Part shown: piece after piece, positions 1 through 5,774 of the stretch | Layout of the letters: every line of letters starts with the position of its first letter | How positions within the stretch are numbered: position 1 is the stretch's first letter | Assembly: GCA_046704085.1 (NCBI GenBank) | Contig: JBJKSJ010000338.1 | Location: 1-12,194 of the forward strand | Reading direction: 5' to 3' | Length of the DNA: 12,194 nt | Source of the DNA: DATBHW01 sp046704085 | GTDB lineage: Bacteria; Chloroflexota; Ktedonobacteria; Ktedonobacterales; DATBGS01 | Notes under the pieces: model-generated | Databases searched by the model: none | The model's input: only the letters and a program-made list of their open reading frames with translations | Told to the model about the DNA's origin: nothing | Made by a program: the position numbers and the translations under genes

Positions 1-48
1 CCGCGTCTGGGTTGGCGTGGCTGGGGTTGATGTTGTGACGGTTGCCAT
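1..48 (-). CDS. N-terminal 16 codons of a third operon gene, cut by the window edge
   Basis: An ATG at 48-46 (minus strand) is preceded by a strong ribosome binding site: AAGGAGG, with its GGAGG core at 62-58 and 9 nt to the ATG. The site directly follows the TAA stop (66-64) of the upstream gene, so the two are probably translationally coupled. The visible start reads MATVTTSTPATPTQTR, a Thr/Ser/Pro-rich, uncharged N-terminus with no signal peptide or cofactor motif in the part seen. The gene runs out of the window, so its product cannot be named from sequence. Position after an FAD oxidoreductase and a multi-cluster Fe-S protein suggests an electron-accepting or electron-donating enzyme subunit; a [NiFe]-hydrogenase small subunit is one guess. 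I am confident it is a start, but not of the function. Confidence 0.72.
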   Translation of the reverse strand, partial: MATVTTSTPATPTQTR

Positions 49-63
49 AACAAACTTCCTCCT

Positions 64-1980
64 TTAGTTGGCGCGCGTACGCAAAATCTCCTCGGTTGAT
101 CCAAAAAAGCTGGCTGGTTGTACGCGAATAGCGGCGCCCGTTGGGCAAGCCTGCACGCAGGCTTGATTGTTATATCCGGCGCAGAGGTCACACTTGATTG
201 CCAGCTTCTTGCGCAGTTCACCAAACGCATCTAGCGGCTGCTGGGTATTGAGCGGGCCAGGCGTCAAGCCCTGCTGGAGTATGGGGAGCATCCGTTTTCC
301 GCGCTCCTTGCCGCTGCCCTTGGTGAAAAAGCCCGAGAATTGCTGCCAGGCCGAGCGTGCTTCCACTTCCGCCTCCAGCGTCATGATCGAGATGTTGTCA
401 TAGGGGCAGCGCTCGGCACAGATGCCGCAGCCGATGCAGCTTTCGGTGATGTAGACCTCGCCGCTGGGCAGGCGCGCGATGCCGGCGCGGCTACAGAGCA
501 TGCACACAGGGTCCTGGCAGTGGCGGCAGGCGGTGGCGATACTAATGTTGCCGACGACCATGCCTTTGCGGTTCATGCGCGAATGCCCATGCCGCCGCGC
601 GCAGGCGTCTTCGCACTGGTCGCACTGGATGCACTTCTCCAGGTCAATGACCAGCACCTCGGTGCCCTCGATCACGCCACCACCCACCAGCGCGTGCAGA
701 CCCGCATGCGTTCCTGGGGTCGAGACGGGATCAGCAACGCTCTCCATTGCTGTAGTCGTCTCGCGGTATTGGCGCAGGCGCTGCGTAAAGCGTGCGTTGA
801 CGGCGGGATAGCGCGCCAGGAGGGTGTGGATCGCATCGCCCGGCGCCTCCGCCACGTTGACGCGCGTAATCGCGGTGACGCTCACTGCGCGCCCGTCGCC
901 CAGCACATCCAGCCCACCGGCAAAGTAGTCGCCCTTCTGGCGATAGGCGATGATCCGCTCATCGGTTTTGTCGTGGCCGGTGCCAGCGGTGGTACGGCGC
1001 GCCACTTTCACAAAGCCTTCCAGAACGAAGTGCATCGTCTCGCGCGCAGGCATCTGAGCGCCTGCTTCGCTGAAAAGCGGCTCATCGCGGTCATACCATT
1101 TGATCTGCGTCTGCCCGGCCAGCCAGCGCCGATCCGCCGCCGAAATCCCCTGAAAGAGATCAAGGCGCGTGATGAAGGCTTCGAGGGAGCGCGCGTCGTT
1201 GACCTGATCGAAGTAGCGGCGCACCTCTGGCACCAGTTGCATTATCTGCTGCATGGCCTGCTCTGGCACCTCCAGTACAAGCGCTGCGGTTTCCGCGCGG
1301 GCGGTCACGTCGCGGGGCTGTCCCGACAGCAAGCCCTGCTCGCCCAGATACTCGCCGCGCCGCTCGACCGCCACTGGCAGGTCGGCGCCATCAGGTCCGG
1401 CGCTGGAGGCGAAGAAGCGGCCTTCCAGGATGAGATAGAGGTCGCGGCCAAATTCGCCTTCGTGGAGTAGCACCTCCCCTGGCAGGAGGGTTAGCAGCTT
1501 GGAACTGACAGCCAGGTGCAAGAGGTAATTGTCGGACACGGCCTGGGCATCGCTGAACAGCGGCAGCTCGCGCAAACGCCTAAGCAACACCGGCACATCC
1601 CAGCCCGGCGGCAGGTAGTCCAGGATGTGGTTCAGGTCCACGTTGCCATCCCAGGCAACCCCCAGCCGCTGCTTGAGCCAGAGCATCAGCAGGTCGCGGT
1701 GATTATCCACCGGGCAGACGGGGACGCAGGAGCCACACATCACGCACTCCTGCGTGAAGCGCGCCACCTCCGGTAAGATGTCATCAGAGATAGTGGCGCG
1801 GTTGAGATCAACAATGGTGATCGTCGAGGACATGGGGATCGGGCAAGCGCGCATGCAGCGGTCGCAGCCGATGCACATATCTATCTCGAAATGGACTTCC
1901 TCCTCGGTATACGGTTGGAGGTTTGGGCGGTGTTCCAGACCCACCACCGGCGTCTGTTTCGGTGAACTGGGGATGTTCAT
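64..1980 (-). CDS. Ferredoxin-type Fe-S protein with two internal cyclic-nucleotide-binding domains
   Basis: 638 aa, probably cytoplasmic (no signal peptide or membrane segment). Residues 36-46 and 79-89 each hold a CxxCxxCxxxC(P) [4Fe-4S] motif. Two CNB folds follow, at about 140-260 and 273-395. The first keeps a phosphate-cassette-like stretch (GEQGLLSGQPRDVTA, 213-227, with R223); the second is degenerate there (FAGGLDVLGDGR). The C-terminal part resembles the four-cluster DmsB/HybA/NrfC electron-transfer subunits: C450/453/456/460, C485/488/493/496, C515/518/521/525 and C597/600/608/612. Up to six clusters could form a wire. There is no HTH, so it is not a Crp/Fnr transcription factor. 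It is the second gene of an operon, 28 nt after the FAD/FHA oxidoreductase, its likely electron partner. An upstream ATG at 2106 would overlap that gene and lacks support; the ATG at 1980 has a good ribosome binding site. Confidence 0.9.
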   Translation of the reverse strand: MNIPSSPKQTPVVGLEHRPNLQPYTEEEVHFEIDMCIGCDRCMRACPIPMSSTITIVDLNRATISDDILPEVARFTQECVMCGSCVPVCPVDNHRDLLMLWLKQRLGVAWDGNVDLNHILDYLPPGWDVPVLLRRLRELPLFSDAQAVSDNYLLHLAVSSKLLTLLPGEVLLHEGEFGRDLYLILEGRFFASSAGPDGADLPVAVERRGEYLGEQGLLSGQPRDVTARAETAALVLEVPEQAMQQIMQLVPEVRRYFDQVNDARSLEAFITRLDLFQGISAADRRWLAGQTQIKWYDRDEPLFSEAGAQMPARETMHFVLEGFVKVARRTTAGTGHDKTDERIIAYRQKGDYFAGGLDVLGDGRAVSVTAITRVNVAEAPGDAIHTLLARYPAVNARFTQRLRQYRETTTAMESVADPVSTPGTHAGLHALVGGGVIEGTEVLVIDLEKCIQCDQCEDACARRHGHSRMNRKGMVVGNISIATACRHCQDPVCMLCSRAGIARLPSGEVYITESCIGCGICAERCPYDNISIMTLEAEVEARSAWQQFSGFFTKGSGKERGKRMLPILQQGLTPGPLNTQQPLDAFGELRKKLAIKCDLCAGYNNQACVQACPTGAAIRVQPASFFGSTEEILRTRAN

Positions 1981-1983
1981 CTG

Positions 1984-1992
1984 ATCTCCTTC
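1984..1992 (-). promoter_or_regulatory. Ribosome binding site that fixes the start of the CNB/ferredoxin gene
   Basis: On the minus strand GAAGGAGATCAG immediately precedes the ATG at 1980, giving a near-consensus AAGGAG about 6 nt before the start. It lies in the 28-nt gap after the stop of the oxidoreductase gene. This supports residue M1 at 1980 over a 42-residue longer reading that would begin inside the upstream gene. Confidence 0.8.
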
Positions 1993-2008
1993 TACGCAAG
2001 CTGACAGT

Positions 2009-4366
2009 TCATACTTTTGCCTTTGCAGGCCGCTTGCGTTTGCTCCGTCCGGCGGCAGGCTGCGCATCGCTCGCAGGGAAAGCATCCGGGGCACGCAGAT
2101 CAACAAAATGGAGCAAGACGGCGCCTATCTTTACCCGGTCTCCATGCCCCAGGCGATAGGGGTTGTCGATCTTCGTCTGGTTCACCAGGATGCCATTGCT
2201 ACTGCCCAGGTCCCGGATGTAGAAGCCGTCGGGGCCAGCAAAGACCTCGGCGTGCTTGCGCGAAATGGTCACATCGGCGAGGAGAATGTCATTCTCTTTC
2301 GCGCGTCCAATCTGCACCTGTTGCTTCGCAGCCAGGCGGAAGACTTGCGGACTGCCCTGGCCCGCCAGGACGAGTGCCGCCGCATCTTTCAGGCTGGCAA
2401 CCACATCAGCCGAGAGTGTGCTGGCGCCGCCAGGCAATTGAAGCGAGCCATCGGCGTTAAGGATGGGCAATGGCAGCAGATCAGCAGCGGAGAGGTTGAA
2501 GGCTGTCGTGGGTCTCCCGTCCGGCACCCTGATAAGGCCAGTGGCGCGCTCTTCCGGCGGCAGAGCGATCAGGCCAGTAGGGCGCTCTTCCGGCGGAAGT
2601 GTGATCAGGCTGGTGGCGCGCTCAAACTGCATGCTGGCGCGGGCGGCGCCGACCTCCGGCACGGCCTCAGCCAGTTGCTCCACGAGCCGAATCTCAAAGG
2701 TCAGGTCTACTGTGCCGATGCGCAGCCGGTCCTGCTCTTTCAGCAGATGCACGGCTCCTGGCGCCAGTCGCTCGCCATTCACGTAGGTGCCGTTGCTGCT
2801 GCCTAGGTCGCGCAGCACATACTGTCCACTGTCATAGCTGATCTCGGCATGGCGTCGCGACACCGAATCGTGCGTCAACTGGAGCGTTGCGCCCGCTTGC
2901 CGACCAATGATGGTAATCGTGGTCTGGCTCACGCGTGTTTGTGGCTTGCCAATGGCCGACTGCTCAGCTCCGGACGCAATTACCAGGAATCCCTGGGTGA
3001 GCGGAGCCGGTTCGGCTGTTGACAGGCGGATGATGCCTGAGCGCGCAGCTTCTCTGACAGCCACAACGCCTTCACGGGTCACGCCCAGGATTGGCGGGGG
3101 CACGCCCTGCTGATCGAGCCAGGCCGAAAGCTTGAAATCGCTGGCAAAAAGGCGAGCGGCAACAGAGCTGAGATTGACGCGATGGTCGATAGCGCGCTTG
3201 AAGGCCAGAGTGCCCTTACGGTTGCCCAGCGTCAGCGCCCCAACCGCCACGCCGTCTTGGAGGATCACTTTCTGGTAGCTGCGTGGCTGGGGATCGGCTA
3301 CGATCTCCTGAAAGCTCTTGTCGCCTGGGGGGATGCGGTTGAGGCCAACAGCGGCGAAGTCCAGCCCGTAGAGGAAGGTGGCATTGTAGAAGGCGCCAAA
3401 CCGGAAGGGGCGGCTGGTATCGAGCACATCCAGCATGCTATACGCGGCGGCCCGCGCCTGCTGAATCGCCGGATACCACTGGCCCAATAGACGGCTCTGT
3501 CCCGGCGTGGCGCTCGTGGTCTCCAGCAGGTCTCCGGAGGCATACACGTCGGGCACGCTGGTGCGCATCGTCGTCTCGTCCACCTGCACGCCGCGTCCGC
3601 AGGTAATCCCCGCCTCCGTGATGAAGTCGGTGAGCGGTTCGATGCCAATCGCCACGAGCAGTGCATCGCAGGCAATCTGCGTGCCCTTGCTCGTCACCAC
3701 CCCGCTGATGCGTCCCTGCTTGCCGGTGATCTCAACAATCTCTTCCTCCATCCGCACCTCGACCCCATCGCGCCGTTCCTGCTGAAGCACGAGGTCTGAG
3801 GCCGTCGGGTCCAGCACTTCCGACCAGAGCAGGCGCCCACGCAGCACATGGATGACCTGATAGCCGCGATGGCGCAGCGTCTCGATCGTTTCCAGGGCGA
3901 GAGTACCGCTGCCGTAGATGACGAGGCGCCGCACTGTCTTGAGGCGGTCCAGCACGCGCTGATAGTCGGCGACGGTGCGCAAGGTGAAGACGCCCGCCAG
4001 GGCGCTGCCGGAGCAGGTCAGGCGTTTGGCGCGTGCTCCGGTCGCCAGGAGCAACCGCTGATAGTCGAGCTGTTTCCCGCTGGCAAGCTGCACTTGATGC
4101 TGGCCTGGCTGGATGCCCACCACACGATCAGCGAGAAAGCGGATCTGGTGATCCAGATAAAAGCTGGTGGGGCGTGCCCACAGTTTATCTTCGCGCACAC
4201 GCCCGCCCAGGTAGTCCTTGAGGGCCGGGCGATAGTAGACCGGAAAGGGATCGTCGGCAATAACGGTGATCTCTGCGGCGGCATCCTCGGCGCGCAGAAT
4301 CTCGCAAGCGGTGATACCGGCAATGCCATTGCCGATGACGACATATGACGAGACCTGATCAGCCAT
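2009..4366 (-). CDS. FAD/NAD(P)H oxidoreductase with two C-terminal FHA domains
   Basis: 785 aa. Residues 1-320 form a class III pyridine-nucleotide oxidoreductase (NirB N-terminus / rubredoxin-reductase type). It has an FAD GxGxxG (VVIGNGIAG, 9-17), LLLATG (105-110), a second dinucleotide site with acidic end (YGSGTLALE, 151-159) and the flavin-closing VYASGD (274-279). No redox CxxC pair is visible, so electrons should pass from NAD(P)H via FAD to a protein partner. Residues 320-395 look like the family's small C-terminal domain. FHA domain 1 is at about 486-560 (GR 488-489, SRRH 503-506, SSNGTYVNG) and FHA domain 2 at about 684-755 (GR 687-688, SRKH 702-705, SSNGILVN); both keep the phosphothreonine-binding residues. 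A 12-residue repeat links them, and the tail is very basic (GRSKRKRPAKAKV). The start is preceded by CTGGAGGAACAGC, a good ribosome binding site. First gene of the operon. Confidence 0.9.
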   Translation of the reverse strand: MADQVSSYVVIGNGIAGITACEILRAEDAAAEITVIADDPFPVYYRPALKDYLGGRVREDKLWARPTSFYLDHQIRFLADRVVGIQPGQHQVQLASGKQLDYQRLLLATGARAKRLTCSGSALAGVFTLRTVADYQRVLDRLKTVRRLVIYGSGTLALETIETLRHRGYQVIHVLRGRLLWSEVLDPTASDLVLQQERRDGVEVRMEEEIVEITGKQGRISGVVTSKGTQIACDALLVAIGIEPLTDFITEAGITCGRGVQVDETTMRTSVPDVYASGDLLETTSATPGQSRLLGQWYPAIQQARAAAYSMLDVLDTSRPFRFGAFYNATFLYGLDFAAVGLNRIPPGDKSFQEIVADPQPRSYQKVILQDGVAVGALTLGNRKGTLAFKRAIDHRVNLSSVAARLFASDFKLSAWLDQQGVPPPILGVTREGVVAVREAARSGIIRLSTAEPAPLTQGFLVIASGAEQSAIGKPQTRVSQTTITIIGRQAGATLQLTHDSVSRRHAEISYDSGQYVLRDLGSSNGTYVNGERLAPGAVHLLKEQDRLRIGTVDLTFEIRLVEQLAEAVPEVGAARASMQFERATSLITLPPEERPTGLIALPPEERATGLIRVPDGRPTTAFNLSAADLLPLPILNADGSLQLPGGASTLSADVVASLKDAAALVLAGQGSPQVFRLAAKQQVQIGRAKENDILLADVTISRKHAEVFAGPDGFYIRDLGSSNGILVNQTKIDNPYRLGHGDRVKIGAVLLHFVDLRAPDAFPASDAQPAAGRSKRKRPAKAKV
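2516..2623 (-). repeat. Three 36-bp tandem repeats inside the oxidoreductase gene
   Basis: Units at 2588-2623, 2552-2587 and 2516-2551 encode residues 582-617, between the two FHA domains. Each encodes a 12-residue unit of the form ERxTGLIxLPPE (first copy TSLI; third ends RVPDG); a partial fourth follows (RPTTAF). At DNA level the units share TTCCGGCGG, GATCAGGC and GCGCTC blocks. The repeated T-x-x-I is a plausible FHA ligand if the Thr is phosphorylated. Confidence 0.85.
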
Positions 4367-4605
4367 GCTGTTCCTCCAGATTAAGCGCGTAGAGAGCTAG
4401 CCAACCTGCTGGAAGCGTCCAGGCGCCTCTTCTTTACACGGAAATATTGCTGTACTAAAGAAGGAAGGTGGGAGAGTGGTACGAAGTTCGCACTTGTGCT
4501 AGCTGCCTCGTGTCCGTTTTCTGCTCGTGCCATCCAACCGCAACGCCCTCCCAGTCGGGCAGTGGCGACACGAAAAGAGCAATGTGAACATCAGGGCATG
4601 AAACA

Positions 4606-4658
4606 TCTAGCTTGCCTCGGTGCTGCCACTCCCCAGTTCAACACGGCGCGAAGCTAGA
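4606..4658. repeat. 8-bp inverted repeat in the operon leader
   Basis: TCTAGCTT (4606-4613) and AAGCTAGA (4651-4658) are exact reverse complements separated by 37 nt. They may be an operator pair or the base of a loop, but an 8-bp match at this distance can arise by chance. Confidence 0.35.
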
Positions 4659-4679
4659 ACTAGGTGTGGCAGGGCGGTC

Positions 4680-4710
4680 GGCAGGCTTACGAGCCGTCAT
4701 GAAGCCTGCC
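4680..4710 (-). terminator. Perfect 9-bp stem-loop just after the lipoprotein gene
   Basis: GGCAGGCTT (4680-4688) pairs exactly with AAGCCTGCC (4702-4710) around a 13-nt loop, 28 nt beyond the stop of the lipoprotein gene. The position suits a terminator for that gene. No T-run follows on the minus strand, so an intrinsic terminator is doubtful; it could stabilise the 3' end or be unrelated. Confidence 0.4.
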
Positions 4711-4738
4711 TGGCGCAGCGTCCAAGCGATCCGTGGCC

Positions 4739-5308
4739 TCAGGTCAGGAACTGAAAGCTCTGCTCCATCGGCATATAAAAGGCGTTGTCATTTGCCTGGA
4801 AGCTCGCCCCTGGCGAAGAGTAGTCCATTTGATAGACCGCTCCTTTGTAAGTCACTACCTCAACGATTAGGACGGTTGCGGGTTGTGCCTCCGCGCCGCA
4901 TTGGGCTTTGAGCCAGGTTTGGCCGCCCAGCACGACAGGCGTTCCCATCACTTGACTGGCAGCCTGGCCCGGTTGCACCGCCTGGCAATAGTCCGTGATC
5001 AGTTGCGCTGGGTCGCCTCCTGGCGTGCTGGCATTGTCGCTAACTTCAAAATACTGGTTATCTGGTCCCGTAAAGCTCGCCTTCCCAGGGTTGCCATCGG
5101 CGGTTTGCTCCTGCCAGCCCGTGGGATACGAGATTTGGTATGTGTGATCGGGGCTGGTATAGACGGTCAAGCCGTTGGCTGGCGTATTCGTGGGCTGCGC
5201 GGCATTGGGAGGGGTGGGGGTGGACGAAGCACCCACAGGGGTGCTGCCGCACGCGGCCAATGCGAGTAAGCATACGAACAATGGCACAAACCAGACATGG
5301 TGACGCAT
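4739..5308 (-). CDS. PsbP-like surface lipoprotein
   Basis: 189 aa. Residues 1-20 form a lipoprotein signal peptide (short basic start, hydrophobic core, lipobox LAAC with C20 as the lipidated residue). Residues 21-46 are a Ser/Thr/Pro tether. The rest resembles the PsbP/DUF1795 fold common in Gram-positive and Chloroflexota lipoproteins (TVYTSPDHTYQISYPTGWQ at 48-66 is the typical opening). C108 and C137 could form a disulphide outside the cell. The ligand is unknown. The ATG at 5308 is chosen because AAGGTAGG lies 6 nt upstream; a GTG 11 codons earlier (5341) has no such site and would put charged residues before the signal peptide. The gene is transcribed away from the STAND regulator and shares its upstream region. 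Confidence 0.8.
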   Translation of the reverse strand: MRHHVWFVPLFVCLLALAACGSTPVGASSTPTPPNAAQPTNTPANGLTVYTSPDHTYQISYPTGWQEQTADGNPGKASFTGPDNQYFEVSDNASTPGGDPAQLITDYCQAVQPGQAASQVMGTPVVLGGQTWLKAQCGAEAQPATVLIVEVVTYKGAVYQMDYSSPGASFQANDNAFYMPMEQSFQFLT

Positions 5309-5613
5309 ACAAAACCTACCTTTTTGAGAGCGTGATTTCACTTGAGATGGCTTCTTTCTGCCTAAGAAGAGGCTTCCCCAGGGCGCTCTACGGGCCGATG
5401 TGAGCCGCCTATTCCAACTCGTGGGTTCCTACCCTGCCCGAACCCCAGATTGGATACTGATGGACTCCCCCAGCCACGTATGCCCGTCGTCAGGTGCCAT
5501 GACACCCGCGCCAGGGTCAAGGCAGTCCAGTGTGGTTGCGTGTCATCCCCCCCGTCTCGAGCGCCATCCTGCTTCCATCCACCAGGGTATATCCCAACGG
5601 GGTTCCACGCCAG

Positions 5614-5651
5614 ACAGAATCCACATCTTTTGCACATCTTTTGAACAGAAT
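5614..5651 (+). repeat. Tandem 11-bp direct repeat, candidate operator
   Basis: CACATCTTTTG occurs twice back to back (5622-5632 and 5633-5643), exactly one helical turn apart, and is flanked by two copies of ACAGAAT (5614-5620 and 5645-5651), 31 bp apart. The block ends 16 bp before the -35 box of the regulator promoter. Same-face direct repeats at this position suit an activator or autoregulator binding as a dimer or oligomer. Confidence 0.6.
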
Positions 5652-5667
5652 TGGCCTCTTGTTCCTC

Positions 5668-5696
5668 TTGCCGCTGGCCAGGTTCTCTGGTATATT
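5668..5696 (+). promoter_or_regulatory. Sigma70-like promoter of the STAND regulator
   Basis: TTGCCG (5668-5673), a 17-bp spacer, then TATATT (5691-5696), preceded by TGG as a partial extended -10. Expected transcription start is near 5703, leaving a leader of about 70 nt before the ATG at 5775. Confidence 0.6.
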
Positions 5697-5774
5697 TCAC
5701 CATGAACTGGTTGACACCTCTCCTCCAACCGCCAGGAAGGCTGTTCTGCTGGTGGAGGACTTGAGAGGAACTGG

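Larger units (their letters stand above)
4367..4738. other. 372-bp non-coding gap upstream of the oxidoreductase operon
   Basis: No convincing ORF in either strand. It must hold the promoter of the minus-strand operon. The only AT-rich stretch is at about 4433-4465, where TTTAGT and TAAAGA lie 17 nt apart on the minus strand; each matches the sigma70 boxes at only 3 of 6 positions, so I do not call a promoter. It also holds an 8-bp inverted repeat (4606-4658) and a 9-bp stem-loop (4680-4710). Confidence 0.6.
5309..5774. other. 466-bp divergent intergenic region, lipoprotein / regulator
   Basis: This stretch separates two divergently transcribed genes and must hold both promoters. On the plus side there is a good promoter (5668-5696) with direct repeats upstream. 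On the lipoprotein side a short dyad, CTTCTT-N7-AAGAAG (5351-5369), lies about 45 bp before the start codon; I see no clear minus-strand -35/-10 pair. GGGTTC/GAACCC (5423-5445) is another small inverted repeat. No ORF here looks real. Confidence 0.55.

Noticed and set aside
340..1470. A 376-codon open frame on the plus strand
   Set aside because: It lies wholly antisense to the CNB/ferredoxin gene, whose cysteine motifs are unmistakable. Its translation shows no domain and is typical of GC-rich shadow frames.
64..1980. A Crp/Fnr-type transcription factor
   Set aside because: CNB domains are present, but no helix-turn-helix follows them; ferredoxin clusters flank them instead.
1981..2106. A longer N-terminus for the CNB/ferredoxin protein
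   Set aside because: It would overlap the oxidoreductase gene by about 100 nt and has no ribosome binding site, whereas the ATG at 1980 has GAAGGAG just upstream.
4580..4604. Crp-like site (TGTGAACATCAGGGCATGA)
   Set aside because: Only the left half-site matches TGTGA; the right half does not match TCACA.
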